The notes under the pieces are model-generated. The model had not been told where the DNA came from and ran no database searches. It saw only the letters and a list, made by a program, of their open reading frames with translations. This document shows positions 26,630-35,078 of a stretch of 64,000 bases of DNA, piece by piece. Both the position numbers and the translations under genes were made by a program. Numbering within the stretch: the first letter of the stretch is position 1; each line of letters begins with the position of its first letter. The stretch comes from Brevibacillus sp051967035 (GTDB lineage: Bacteria > Bacillota > Bacilli > Brevibacillales > Brevibacillaceae): contig NZ_JBQCKK010000007.1 of the NCBI RefSeq assembly GCF_051967035.1, forward strand, positions 62,001 to 126,000, given 5' to 3'.

Positions 26630-28854
26630 GTTCTCACCCCTTCCACCTGGAAAAACGGTGTCGGCAGCGACAGGCGCGAAGCCGTGCCGTTGGAAAAACG
26701 CAGCAAGAGCGTGCGGTTGGCTGTCAAAGCGTCCGGAAGCTCTTCTTCCAGCACCAGTTTTGTCCCGCGATCCACCGTCTGCCACTTCCCGCTCTTCCGG
26801 TGGAAGTACTCGATGCGAAAAGGACGGTACGAGCTGTGGTCAAGCGGAACCAGCAGCCGCTTCAGCTCCAGGTTGGCCGTGTCCGTCCGCAATTCAAACG
26901 TCATGCTTCCTTTTCCGAGCTGCCAGAGATAGCCCGTGTTCGATTCGTAGTCCCCGGTCGCTTCCATCAGCTCTGCCTGCAAAAGTCCATAGGGCAGCAT
27001 TACATTCCCGTCGGCTTGCGGCTGGAGCTGTACCGGCTGGGTGACGACATTCCAGTAATGAGCCTGATGGGGCTCCTGCATGTTCATGAGCGGAACAGGC
27101 GCTGTCGTCATTCCAATCAGTCGCACTTGACCGCTCTGCGCATAGCCGATGACATTCTCCTGCATCTGCTTGCGCCGCTTTTCCGGCGAATCCGGCTCAT
27201 CCTGCCCTGGATTTCGCGGCATAAACAGCGATTCCAGCTCGCCGTCAATCCGCTTCTCTTCCCCTTTTTTCAAGGACCCGATCGCCATGCGCTGCAACCC
27301 GACCTCGATAAACGCCTGCTCATAGGAGTAGGCTGTCCGGTTTTTCACCCGTCCGACAAGCCGGTTCTCCTCTACGCGCACATCCACATCAAACGCCCCG
27401 ACATCTCGCAAGACGCCAAAGCCGATCGCCTGTCTCGGAGTCAGGTACGGCAGATGGCGGTAAGACAAGAGCCGCGATCCGTCTGTCAGTCCTTCCGGCT
27501 CGTAGTCGTTTCGTCCGTGCGTCAACGGGACAGCGACAAGGGATGGCGCGACGGTTACATCGTAGCCGTCCTTGTCGACCGCCAGGAACGTGGCCGCGGT
27601 GCGCGTCCTGGCCAACGTTTCATCCAGAATACCTATTTCCGAAATCGTGTAGCTGACATTCGTTTTTACCACCAGCGGCTTCCCGATCGCGAAAATACCG
27701 ACCGTCAAGAGAATCGCTGCTCCCGGAATGATGCCCCACGCCCATTCGCGTTTGCCGACTCTTTGTAGGACGAAATAAGTTAGCGGCGCAACCAAAAGCA
27801 CATAGCCGCCCCACAGCACCACCATCCAGACGGGTGGCGGCGTTTGCACGTCCGGCATGTTTTGGCTCAGCTCCAGCAAGGGCCTGGCCATCTGGTCCGT
27901 GTAGCGTTTGTTGTCCAAAACAGCCGTTGCGCCCTGCTGCACCATGACGTTTTGCCATAGCGGCAGGTTGTGTTGCCAGGAGGCCAACGGTTCGGCCGTC
28001 ACATCGTAGTTGACGAACAAAAAAAGTCCATTGCCGCTTTGTTTCGCTACAAACAGGGGCAGATTCTTGTTGTATACCGCCACGTTGCCGGGAGGGGCGG
28101 GCTTGTCGGCTGCGTACTTGCGCAGCGCCTCTGCGATCGGCACGCTCCCTGACTGGCCGGGCTGGACGGGCAAAAGGTCGGCAAGCCGCTGCACCAACGC
28201 ATCCTGATTCGGCCCTGCCGACACAATGACGACGCCTCCCAGCTTGATCCATTCCTTGATCGCCGCAAGCTGTGCGTCGTCGATGGACGCCCCTTGTTTG
28301 CCGCCGATTGCCAGGACGTCAAGGCTGTCGTACATCCACGACTGGTCCGGAAGCATGTCCGGCGCCAGGTTTTGCACGGAAAGCGGCCGATTCCGCTGGG
28401 AGGAAGGGGCGTTTGCGGCGAGAAAATGAAACGCATGGACGCCGTCGTCCACGACTCCGATCGTCTGCCCGTCTTTCGGGTAAGGGACGCGCAGCTTTTC
28501 TGATCGGAGGACCTGTCCATTTTGCGTGACGTGCACATACCAGTCGTTGAGCAAAAGCTGCATCGGCATGTCAAAATACACCGTCTTGCTCTTGCCTTGT
28601 TCCAGCAGTATCGGCTGACGCAGGTTCGCTTGCCGCAGATTTTTGGACAGCGGCTTTCGCGACAGCTCCACGAAGCCCGCCATGTCTTTTTCCTGACTGG
28701 TGATCGTCACGCCCAGCCGCACCCACGATTCGTACTTGACGATCCCTCCCAAGGGGACATTCACTTCGATATCCACGTTGCTCTGTGCCCACGCCGATTG
28801 TCCGGCAAAGCCAAGCCAGGCGGCGACAAAGACCAACATCCATTTCCTTTTCAT
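26623..28854 (-). CDS. Large membrane-anchored accessory protein of the ABC operon
   Basis: A 743-residue protein. Residues 1-24 are a signal peptide. About 25-130 form a beta domain (VDIEVNVPLGGIVKYESW). About 140-215 look like a class I glutamine-amidotransferase-like fold (SLDVLAIGG, then LAAIKEWIKLGGVVIVSAG) without a catalytic Cys. Two membrane helices lie near 355-405 (VWMVVLWGGYVLLVAPLTYF and IIPGAAILLTVGIF). The rest is beta-rich, with a MPYGLLQAELME stretch. The topology resembles the large accessory subunits of gliding-type or von Willebrand-linked ABC systems, but I cannot assign a family. It is coupled to the ATPase gene. Confidence 0.7.
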   Translation of the reverse strand: MKRKWMLVFVAAWLGFAGQSAWAQSNVDIEVNVPLGGIVKYESWVRLGVTITSQEKDMAGFVELSRKPLSKNLRQANLRQPILLEQGKSKTVYFDMPMQLLLNDWYVHVTQNGQVLRSEKLRVPYPKDGQTIGVVDDGVHAFHFLAANAPSSQRNRPLSVQNLAPDMLPDQSWMYDSLDVLAIGGKQGASIDDAQLAAIKEWIKLGGVVIVSAGPNQDALVQRLADLLPVQPGQSGSVPIAEALRKYAADKPAPPGNVAVYNKNLPLFVAKQSGNGLFLFVNYDVTAEPLASWQHNLPLWQNVMVQQGATAVLDNKRYTDQMARPLLELSQNMPDVQTPPPVWMVVLWGGYVLLVAPLTYFVLQRVGKREWAWGIIPGAAILLTVGIFAIGKPLVVKTNVSYTISEIGILDETLARTRTAATFLAVDKDGYDVTVAPSLVAVPLTHGRNDYEPEGLTDGSRLLSYRHLPYLTPRQAIGFGVLRDVGAFDVDVRVEENRLVGRVKNRTAYSYEQAFIEVGLQRMAIGSLKKGEEKRIDGELESLFMPRNPGQDEPDSPEKRRKQMQENVIGYAQSGQVRLIGMTTAPVPLMNMQEPHQAHYWNVVTQPVQLQPQADGNVMLPYGLLQAELMEATGDYESNTGYLWQLGKGSMTFELRTDTANLELKRLLVPLDHSSYRPFRIEYFHRKSGKWQTVDRGTKLVLEEELPDALTANRTLLLRFSNGTASRLSLPTPFFQVEGVRTW

Positions 28855-28871
28855 GCTTGTTCCTCCGCTCG

Positions 28872-29945
28872 TTATCGTGACGCCAGCGAGACGACCAGCT
28901 CCAGCGGCTGACTTTTACGCGAAAGAAGCAGCAGTTGCTTTCCTTTTGCCGCCCAGTTGGCACGGATCAGCTCCGCCGTATTCCGGTTGTCAACCGGCAG
29001 CTCTTCTGTCACGAAAGGCTTGTCTGCCACGCTAGCTTCCATGAGCTGGCCGCCCGGTTCCGTATACGTCAGCTCATGCCCGGAACGCCAGGAAGCCCAC
29101 TGGCCTTGTCCCAGCGTCGAGATCCGCCCCGTTCGCATTTCCATGACCTGAATCGCCCCGTCCTTGCGAAACGCCAGAAAGCGTCCGTCTGGCGACCATT
29201 CTGGCTGCGTCCCCTCGGCCAGCTTCCATTCCTGCAAGGAGATGGTGCTCGTAACCCAAATTTCGTCGCTGTCGCCCATCGAGCGGGTATAGGCAATCGA
29301 GTCGTCATGCTGCGACCAGCTTGGCGAGCCGTAGGCGACGCCTTCTTCTTCTTTTACCAGGCGGCTATTGCCCATGCTGTACGTCGTCGGCAACTCCACG
29401 ATCCACAGGCGGGACATGCGCCCGGCTTGCTCGACGACAGCGATCTCTTTGCCCCGATTGGACCAGGCCAGCGCCACGTACGCGCCTTTTGTCGGCGGCA
29501 ACTTGACAGTGACTGGCTGTGTATCGCTTGCGAGCGGGATCGTCCGCAGTTCTGACGGATCGGCCAGGTAGGCGATCTGTGTCGCGGACCTGTCAATATC
29601 CACCTGTTCCACAGACGCATCGGCAGGCAAGGTAAGCATCTCCTGCCTTTCCACCGTGATTGTGCCGCCGCTCCACCACATGCAGGCAATGACAGACAGC
29701 GCGACTGCCAGCGCCGCACCGCCGATCCAGGCCAGCTGGCGTCTCTTGCGCGGCTGTCGTTCCCGTAGCGCCTGCGCCTGGTCTGTTTCCAGCTCCTTCA
29801 TTCGCTCCAGCAGTTGCTTTTTCAGTTCAGCCTTGAGCTGATAATTGACAGGCACAGAGCGGCGCATTCGCTTTAAATGGGTCAGAAGTTGAGCGACAGT
29901 CTGATCTTTGCTGCGACCTGGGGGGTGTTTCTCCTCCTCTCTCAA
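28872..29945 (-). CDS. Membrane-anchored beta-propeller protein, probable anti-sigma factor
   Basis: A 357-residue protein. The N-terminal 70 residues are charged and cytoplasmic-looking (QLLTHLKRMRRSVPVNYQLKAEL), followed by one membrane helix at about 74-92 (WIGGAALAVALSVIACMWW). Beyond it are WD-like repeats such as YVALAWSNRGKEIAVVEQAG, PEWSPDGRFLAFRKDGA and GQWASWRSGHELTYT, giving an extracytoplasmic TolB-type propeller. It starts at a TTG that overlaps the TGA of the ECF sigma gene. Position next to a sigma factor and topology suggest an anti-sigma factor with a sensor propeller, but the zinc-finger anti-sigma motif is absent, so this is inference. Confidence 0.65.
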   Translation of the reverse strand: MREEEKHPPGRSKDQTVAQLLTHLKRMRRSVPVNYQLKAELKKQLLERMKELETDQAQALRERQPRKRRQLAWIGGAALAVALSVIACMWWSGGTITVERQEMLTLPADASVEQVDIDRSATQIAYLADPSELRTIPLASDTQPVTVKLPPTKGAYVALAWSNRGKEIAVVEQAGRMSRLWIVELPTTYSMGNSRLVKEEEGVAYGSPSWSQHDDSIAYTRSMGDSDEIWVTSTISLQEWKLAEGTQPEWSPDGRFLAFRKDGAIQVMEMRTGRISTLGQGQWASWRSGHELTYTEPGGQLMEASVADKPFVTEELPVDNRNTAELIRANWAAKGKQLLLLSRKSQPLELVVSLASR

Positions 29946-30505
29946 TCGGAGTCCCCCCTTTCGTACATCTTCTGTAGCTTTTGCAGTCCTCGATAGGAGA
30001 TCATTTTGACGCTCGATTCTGTCTTGCCAAGCACTTCGGCGACCTGACTGATTTTCAGATCGGCAAAATAACGAAGCATGAGGACATCCTTCTGATCCTG
30101 CGACAATAAGTCAAGCCGGTCACGAAGCAGGCCAATTTCCTCGTTGGTCAGCGCCTGTCGTTCCGGCTGCCAGGTATCATCCGGCTGGCTTCCCAGAAAG
30201 TCCTCCTGATCGACGGGAAGCTCCCTGTTTTTTCGCATAAAGTCCACGTATGTATTGTGAGCAATACGGAATATCCAGGAGGCAAACGGACTTGTTCTGC
30301 TGTATTGATCGAATTTTTCCAGCGCTTTTAAAAAGACCACAGTGGTCAGATCATCGGCATCCCACGTACTCTGGACACGGCAGCGCAAATAGCGGTTCAC
30401 GCGATCGAAATACTCGTCGTACAGTTCCGGAAAGGGACGAGCTTCAAAATAGTCTCCAGAGGCCGGGTCCGCTACTGGCGCGGGACGTTTTATCGCCATT
30501 CCCAT
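29942..30505 (-). CDS. ECF-type RNA polymerase sigma factor
   Basis: A 187-residue sigma-70 family protein with region 2 (about 30-100: YDEYFDRVNRYLRCRVQSTWDADDLTTVVFLKALE, then SWIFRIAHNTYVDFMRK) and region 4 (about 130-185: LDLLSQDQKDVLMLRYFADLKISQVAEVLGKTESSVKMISYRGLQKL). It is first in a coupled operon with a membrane propeller protein and an ABC exporter. Start chosen at 30505 with GAGGAA eight bases upstream; an upstream in-frame TTG at 30529 is possible. It probably directs transcription of this operon. Confidence 0.85.
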   Translation of the reverse strand: MGMAIKRPAPVADPASGDYFEARPFPELYDEYFDRVNRYLRCRVQSTWDADDLTTVVFLKALEKFDQYSRTSPFASWIFRIAHNTYVDFMRKNRELPVDQEDFLGSQPDDTWQPERQALTNEEIGLLRDRLDLLSQDQKDVLMLRYFADLKISQVAEVLGKTESSVKMISYRGLQKLQKMYERGDSD

Positions 30506-30634
30506 TACGGTTTCCTCGGTTTCTCCCAATTTGTTGCATCGAGCAGGAATACATGGGCTTCCTTCCTTCCGGCTCCATTTTCCCTAAGTGATACGAACTG
30601 TCTGTCAAGAAGTTACAGGGTCCGCCTGGTTTCC

Positions 30635-31789
30635 CTACCATCGCAACGCACGGGCAAGCTCGCTCACGATATCGTCGATGGCTTCGATCCCGACAGACAT
30701 GCGCACCAGCCCCATCGTAATCCCGGTCGCTTTTCGTTGTTCCGGGGAAAAAGCCCGATGCGAGGTCGTGACCGGGTGGGAAACACTCGTCTCTACGCCG
30801 GCCAGAGACGGTACGAATGGAATCCAGTTCAGCGCCCGGTAAAAGTCGTAAATCTTGCTTTCATCCCGAAGCGTAAAGGACACCATCGCCCCCTGCTTCG
30901 GCCTGGCGAAAAACGACGTCGCCTCCTGGCTCGGGTAGTAGACGCGGCTGACAGCAGGATGGCTGCGCAAAAAACGGGCGACCTCGCTTGCATTGTCACA
31001 TTGCCGCTCCATTCGCACAGCCAGCGTCTTCAGTCCTCGTGCCGCAAGCCAGGCTTCAAACGGACTGAGGGACGCCCCGTAATGGACGACGATTTCCGTC
31101 GCACGCGCGATGAGCGGACGGCTCCCGACCAGCACACCGCAGGTCACGTCACTATGCCCCCCGATGTATTTGGTCCCGCTGTGTACGACCAGATCCGCGC
31201 CAAAGGTGATCGGCTGGACGAGATAAGGCGTCGCGAACGTATTGTCGACCATCACAGCCAGGCCAAGCTCTTTGGCCTGGCGAATCCAGAAAGGCAGATC
31301 GACCACCGTGAGCAACGGATTGGTGATGGTCTCCAGAAAAAGCAGCTTTGTCGTAGGGCGCACGTGACTCGCCAGGCTCGTCCCTTCGTCAAGCACGATG
31401 CACTCCAGCTCGATGCCGAAGCGCGACAGTTCGTTGTGCAGCAAAGCGTAGGTGCCCCCGTATATTTCGTGGGAAGCCAGAACGTGATCGCCCGACGAGA
31501 GGATCGCGAGCAAGCCAGCCATGATCGCCCCCATGCCGGATGCCGCGCTCACCCCCGCCTCCGCTTGCTCCAGACGGGCAACGGCCGAAGCCAGTTCGAC
31601 CTGATTGGGATTGCCGTTGCGCGTATACAAATATTCGCCTTCGCCCGCGTAATAGTTTTCGACTTCTTCCAGGCTACTAAAGGCAAACACAGAGGTCTGG
31701 TAAATCGGGGTAGCCTTGCTCACCGCTTGCCGCAAAGGCGGGTGTCCGATATGCACCGCAGTCGTTTCGAATCGTTCTCCCACATCCAT
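30635..31789 (-). CDS. Trans-sulfuration PLP enzyme (cystathionine gamma-synthase/lyase family)
   Basis: A Cys/Met metabolism PLP enzyme of about 384 residues. Motifs: YTRNGNPNQVELASAVARLE (Tyr and Arg bind phosphate), SAASGMGAI, VVDNTFATP with the PLP Asp, and the Schiff-base Lys in HSGTKYIGGHSD. Members include cystathionine gamma-synthase, beta/gamma-lyase and methionine gamma-lyase; no distinguishing residue is obvious to me. The start is uncertain: ATG at 31792 or 31789, or GTG at 31783, all follow AAAAAGG. It is divergent from the PpiB-type lipoprotein gene. Confidence 0.83.
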   Translation of the reverse strand: MDVGERFETTAVHIGHPPLRQAVSKATPIYQTSVFAFSSLEEVENYYAGEGEYLYTRNGNPNQVELASAVARLEQAEAGVSAASGMGAIMAGLLAILSSGDHVLASHEIYGGTYALLHNELSRFGIELECIVLDEGTSLASHVRPTTKLLFLETITNPLLTVVDLPFWIRQAKELGLAVMVDNTFATPYLVQPITFGADLVVHSGTKYIGGHSDVTCGVLVGSRPLIARATEIVVHYGASLSPFEAWLAARGLKTLAVRMERQCDNASEVARFLRSHPAVSRVYYPSQEATSFFARPKQGAMVSFTLRDESKIYDFYRALNWIPFVPSLAGVETSVSHPVTTSHRAFSPEQRKATGITMGLVRMSVGIEAIDDIVSELARALRW

Positions 31790-31839
31790 CATCCTTTTTC
31801 TACCATCATACCATGCCAGAAGCCGGACAGACCAGCCGA

Positions 31840-31870
31840 TTGGCATTTGCCTGTCCATTTGTGCTATAAT
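31840..31870 (+). promoter_or_regulatory. Extended -10 promoter of the peptidyl-prolyl isomerase gene
   Basis: TGCTATAAT (TATAAT at 31865-31870 with an upstream TG) lies about 50 bases before the ATG. A weak TTGGCA is 19 bases upstream. The extended -10 is the main support. Confidence 0.5.
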
Positions 31871-31918
31871 TCGAAACCGAACTACCCAATAGGTAAGAAA
31901 CAAAGGAAGGTGCACAAG

Positions 31919-32623
31919 ATGAAAAAGTTTTTCACGACTCTGTTCACATGTCTGATGGCAATCGCCTTGGTTACGGGTTGTTCCAGTGCAAGCAACGATT
32001 CGGCTCCGACCGAGCCCACACAGACGACTTCACCAGCTAAAAAGCCTGACTCCAAAGAGCCTGCCCAGCCTCCGGGCCCTACAGGCGAGAAAAAGTACGA
32101 CAAGGCTCCTGCCATGCAAATCGACAAAAACAAGACGTATCAAGCGAAAATCTCCACCACGATGGGAGACATTACGATTGATTTGTTCGCCAAAGACGCG
32201 CCGATTACTGTGAACAACTTCGTCTTTTTGGCCAGAGACAAGTTTTACGACGGTCTGACATTCCACCGCGTCATCAAAGATTTCATGATCCAGACGGGCG
32301 ATCCGCTCGGCAATGGTACAGGCGGCCCTGGCTACACGTTTGAAGACGAGTTGAATAACGGCCACAAATACGAAGTCGGCGTGGTCGCAATGGCCAATGC
32401 CGGACGAAACACAAACGGCAGCCAATTTTTCATCGGTTCCGGAAAAGATGTGGAAGGGTTGGAAAACGTACCAAACTACACCATTTTCGGAAAAGTCGTA
32501 AGCGGCATGGATGTCGTGCAAAAAATTGCGGGCACGAAAGTGAAGCAAAATCCGCAAACAGGCGAGCTGAGCGTACCGGAGCAACCGATCAAAATCAAAA
32601 CCGTGACCATCATCGAAAAATAA
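31919..32623 (+). CDS. Lipoprotein peptidyl-prolyl cis-trans isomerase (cyclophilin)
   Basis: A 234-residue lipoprotein. A lipobox LVTGC places the lipid-modified Cys at residue 21; a Ser/Thr/Pro linker follows to about residue 65. The cyclophilin domain (about 78-232) has FVFLARDKFYDGLTFHRVIKDFMIQTGDPLGNGTGGPGYTFEDE and VAMANAGRNTNGSQFFI, including the catalytic Arg and Phe of the family. It would act at the outer face of the membrane on secreted proteins. Start at 31919 has AAGGAAGG; the longer open frame from 30737 is an artefact crossing the promoter and the opposite gene. Confidence 0.92.
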   Translation: MKKFFTTLFTCLMAIALVTGCSSASNDSAPTEPTQTTSPAKKPDSKEPAQPPGPTGEKKYDKAPAMQIDKNKTYQAKISTTMGDITIDLFAKDAPITVNNFVFLARDKFYDGLTFHRVIKDFMIQTGDPLGNGTGGPGYTFEDELNNGHKYEVGVVAMANAGRNTNGSQFFIGSGKDVEGLENVPNYTIFGKVVSGMDVVQKIAGTKVKQNPQTGELSVPEQPIKIKTVTIIEK

Positions 32624-32645
32624 GACTATCTGACCAGGACACAAA

Positions 32646-32676
32646 ACACCACTGCTTTCGTGCAGTGGTGTTTTTG
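32646..32676 (+). terminator. Intrinsic terminator
   Basis: ACACCACTGC pairs perfectly with GCAGTGGTGT around a 6-base loop followed by TTTTTG, 22 bases after the isomerase stop. Confidence 0.9.
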
Positions 32677-32861
32677 TTTGGCCGCACCGAAAAACATGCC
32701 TTGGCAGCTATTCCCCTCTATCATTCACAACATTCTGATTTAGTAAATAGTTCCGTGGGACCAATTTCCTCTTGCACTGGACAATCATTCCCGCTAGACT
32801 TGCAAAAGACCCGATTCGCTTCCGCCCTCACCAGCAAAAAGCGAAAAGGAGTGGTTTCACC

Positions 32862-33491
32862 ATGAAGACACGTGCAGCGCGAATGCGCTTTTTCTTCTTT
32901 CTCAACAGTTTTGCCTTGCTTCTTCTGTGCCTGCTCGTCACGCCGACGAGCGCAACGGCACCTCACGTGAAGAAAACAACACCTGTGCCGGTTCAAGCCG
33001 CAGCCGCAGCAACACCGGAACAGTCTGTGAAAAGCGAAACAAAAACAGCGATCTCTCACGCACAGAAAAAACGCGATTCCGTGCAGGTCAGCCGAGACGA
33101 TCGCCGCAAAGTGATTCGTCATGGAAAGGTGAAAATTTCAGAGAGGGACATGGAACTGCTTGCCCGGCTGGTCTATGCGGAAGGCCGGGGAGAACCGTAT
33201 GAGGGACAAGTAGCGATTGCTGCTGTCGTATTGAATCGGGTAGCTTCTTCACAATTTCCGGATACGGTACGGGAGGTTATTTTCGCTCCCAATGCGTTTT
33301 CGCCAGTCCGAAACGGCCAGCTCTCCACCAAGACCAACGAGAGCGCCAGAAGGGCAGTCGCCGATGCGGTGAAGGGAAAGGATCCGACCAACGGCTCCCT
33401 CTACTTCTTCAATCCTGCTACCGCCACATCCGAATGGATCTGGTCCAGGCCCCAAACCGTCGTGATCGGCAACCATCGTTTTGCCCGCTAA
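32862..33491 (+). CDS. SleB-like cell wall hydrolase
   Basis: A 209-residue secreted protein. Signal peptide at residues 1-33 (RMRFFFFLNSFALLLLCLLV). A lysine/alanine-rich linker follows. The hydrolase_2 domain (about 92-207) has the conserved MELLARLVYAEGRGEPYEGQ with catalytic Glu, then VLNRVAS, FSPVRNGQL and the WIWSRPQTVVIGNHRF ending of SleB and CwlJ germination hydrolases. Start ATG 32862 with AAAAGGAG ten bases upstream; the longer frame at 32772 lacks a site. Cortex lysis during germination is the family role; the local role is inferred. Confidence 0.88.
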   Translation: MKTRAARMRFFFFLNSFALLLLCLLVTPTSATAPHVKKTTPVPVQAAAAATPEQSVKSETKTAISHAQKKRDSVQVSRDDRRKVIRHGKVKISERDMELLARLVYAEGRGEPYEGQVAIAAVVLNRVASSQFPDTVREVIFAPNAFSPVRNGQLSTKTNESARRAVADAVKGKDPTNGSLYFFNPATATSEWIWSRPQTVVIGNHRFAR

Positions 33492-33758
33492 TCGCCAAAA
33501 ATTTAATAATCGTTTATTTTTATTTTATCAGGGTTTTACTTTTGACTGGTATCTTGTCCATGTAAGCACTTTTTCAACGCATTGAGAAAAAGTACGATGT
33601 TCTTCCGAGAATGACATCTTTCACGTAAGCATGGGTAGATCGAACGATTCCATCTGCGTATGCCTACGTGAACAGTAGCTGGCTGCCTGGCCGGATTGGG
33701 TGAGAGCAATCCAGTCAAGCCCCAATCGTTCCTTTTCTCAATCGCCCCCAAACAATTG

Positions 33759-33790
33759 GGCATTCCCCTGCGGGAGTGCCTCTTTTTTTT
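33759..33790 (+). terminator. Strong terminator with alternative upstream pairing
   Basis: GGCATTCCC pairs with GGGAGTGCC (one G-U pair) around a CTGC loop, then TCTTTTTTTTT. The ATTGGG directly before it (33755-33760) could instead pair with CCCAAT at 33721-33726, which can also pair with ATTGGG at 33695-33700. Confidence 0.8.
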
Positions 33791-33855
33791 TGCAGGCGCG
33801 AACCAGCCTCCTCTGCCCGGACGCTCTCCCTCCATCGCCTTTTCCCTTGTCTTTT

Positions 33856-33864
33856 GCTACAATA
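33856..33864 (+). promoter_or_regulatory. Extended -10 promoter of yfhH
   Basis: TGCTACAAT lies about 27 bases upstream of the TTG start; TACAAT spans 33859-33864. No good -35 is evident, so it would rely on the extended -10. Confidence 0.4.
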
Positions 33865-33890
33865 TACCTGTATGGAAAGGAGGCAATCCG

Positions 33891-34202
33891 TTGCGTTTAT
33901 ACAGTCAAATGACGCTTGCCGAGTTGCAGGAGGAAATGGAACGCCTGCACGTGGAAGCCGAGGAGAAAAAGAAACTGGGTGACGAGTCGCAGCTTGCCAT
34001 TATTACGCAAAAGTATTTCATGGCGAAGTCGTATTATTTGGGGACGGGAGAATTTCGCATTGGCGGAACGTACAGTGTCGCCAACTACGATCAGCCGTTT
34101 ACCATTGATTATTTCAACGGCGTGTTTGCCTGGGGCCGCTTTCCTGATTCGGACGAGCAGACCGGCTTTCCGGTCGGCATGCTGGAGCCTTGGTACGACT
34201 AA
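33891..34202 (+). CDS. YfhH family protein (DUF1811)
   Basis: A 103-residue protein starting LRLYSQMTLAELQEEMERLH. It shows the family pattern of a charged helical first half, KYFMAKSYYLGTGEFRIGGTY and DYFNGVFAWGRF in the second half. The start is TTG with AAAGGAGG seven bases upstream; the frame opens at 33696 but crosses the terminator. YfhH is conserved in Bacillales, with no experimentally clear role known to me. Confidence 0.85.
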   Translation: MRLYSQMTLAELQEEMERLHVEAEEKKKLGDESQLAIITQKYFMAKSYYLGTGEFRIGGTYSVANYDQPFTIDYFNGVFAWGRFPDSDEQTGFPVGMLEPWYD

Positions 34203-34207
34203 TGAAT

Positions 34208-34246
34208 AAAGAGATCAGCGCCTGGCGGCATCTGATCTCTTTTTTC
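34208..34246 (+). terminator. Terminator after yfhH
   Basis: AAAGAGATCAG pairs with CTGATCTCTTT around a 13-base loop, followed by T residues, just after the yfhH stop. Confidence 0.85.
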
Positions 34247-34314
34247 TTGGCCGAACACGGGCCGCGACGCATCTGGATATACTATGGGCAAAAACGAAAG
34301 CGAGCCCAATCGCC

Positions 34315-34764
34315 ATGGATGTCATCAATCTTACGCTGCTGCTTTTGCTTGCGCTCGGCATCGCCGGAAACAATGCGACCGTCTCGATCGCGGTAGCGCT
34401 GCTTTTGCTGATGCGGCTTTTGTCGCTGGAACGGTTTTTCCCGGTGCTTGAGCAGCATGGCTTGCAGATTGGCATCATCATTTTGACCATCGGCATTCTC
34501 ACGCCGCTTGCGAGCGGAAAAATCAATCCCGCCGCCATGCTGGACCTGTTCACCCACTGGCAAACGGTGCTGGCGGTCGTCATCGGCGTGTTCGTCGCCT
34601 ATCTGGCGGGAAAAGGAACGATGCTGATGGCTGGCAATCCGTTGATCGTCACGGGACTGCTTTTCGGAACGATCATCGGCGTCACGTTTTTCCGCGGCGT
34701 CGCAGTCGGCCCGCTCATCGCTGCCGGGATTCTCGCGTTCATTCTGCAATTTTTGCCCAAGTAA
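34315..34764 (+). CDS. DUF441 family membrane protein
   Basis: A 149-residue membrane protein of the DUF441 family (Bacillus YtwI type). Four to five hydrophobic segments are seen: LTLLLLLALGIAGNNATVSIAVALLLLMRLL, GLQIGIIILTIGILTPLA, WQTVLAVVIGVFVAYLAG, and PLIVTGLLFGTIIGVTFFRGVAVGPLI. The GRG-less KGTMLMAGNP loop and the GNNATVS motif fit the family. The start is ATG at 34315 with only a weak site. The gene is convergent with the IscA-like gene; function unknown. Confidence 0.82.
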   Translation: MDVINLTLLLLLALGIAGNNATVSIAVALLLLMRLLSLERFFPVLEQHGLQIGIIILTIGILTPLASGKINPAAMLDLFTHWQTVLAVVIGVFVAYLAGKGTMLMAGNPLIVTGLLFGTIIGVTFFRGVAVGPLIAAGILAFILQFLPK

Positions 34765-34769
34765 AAACG

Positions 34770-35078
34770 TCACCCCCAGCGCTCTTTGAGCGACAGGCCG
34801 TAAGCCACGATTTGCTCCGGCGTGACCAGGCGAAAGCCTTGTTGCGGACGGTAGTCAATCGTCAGCGTCTCCGAGCCGATGTACGCGATCGTCTCCGGGT
34901 CGAGCAACAACGTCATCTCCTCGACCTGGATCACCTGATCCTGCGGTGTCGCCTCATCGAGCCACAGCGCGTATTCGATGGTCATGCCGCACCCGCCTAC
35001 CAGTTCGCCGCTAATCCGCACGGGACGCGTTGCTTTTTGCAATTGCGCTACGGCTTCCTTCGTCAGCTTGATTCTCAT
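34770..35078 (-). CDS. HesB/IscA-like protein with a single cysteine
   Basis: A 102-residue protein with the HesB/YadR/YfhF fold pattern: MRIKLTKEAVAQLQK opening, VRISGELVGGCGM with one Cys, LLDPETIAYIGSETLTIDYRPQQGF. True A-type Fe-S carriers have three conserved cysteines including a C-terminal CGCG; only the first is present here. It may therefore be a degenerate family member (as in YneR-like proteins) rather than a cluster carrier. ATG at 35078 has GGAGGGTGG upstream. Convergent with DUF441. Confidence 0.75.
   Translation of the reverse strand: MRIKLTKEAVAQLQKATRPVRISGELVGGCGMTIEYALWLDEATPQDQVIQVEEMTLLLDPETIAYIGSETLTIDYRPQQGFRLVTPEQIVAYGLSLKERWG

Larger units (their letters stand above)
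33492..33890 (+). other. Gene-free stretch with an apparently structured RNA and a terminator
   Basis: About 400 bases between two plus-strand genes, with no convincing protein. Seen on the plus strand: an AT hairpin at 33565-33592 (ACTTTTTC with GAGAAAAAGT), a long two-part hairpin at 33632-33674 (CACGTA with TACGTG, GCAT with ATGC, then GTAGAT with ATCTGC), and a strong U-tailed terminator at 33759-33790. A possible promoter precedes the first hairpin (TTGCCC at 33481-33486 and TAATAA at 33504-33509, 17 bases apart). The region could be a small RNA or a leader. No tRNA-like, T-box, 6S or SRP consensus is recognisable. YfhH seems to have its own promoter. Confidence 0.5.

Noticed and set aside
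33492..33790. T-box, tRNA, 6S or SRP RNA in this gap
   Set aside because: No T-box sequence, tRNA cloverleaf, or 6S/SRP consensus is seen, so only an unassigned structured RNA is reported.
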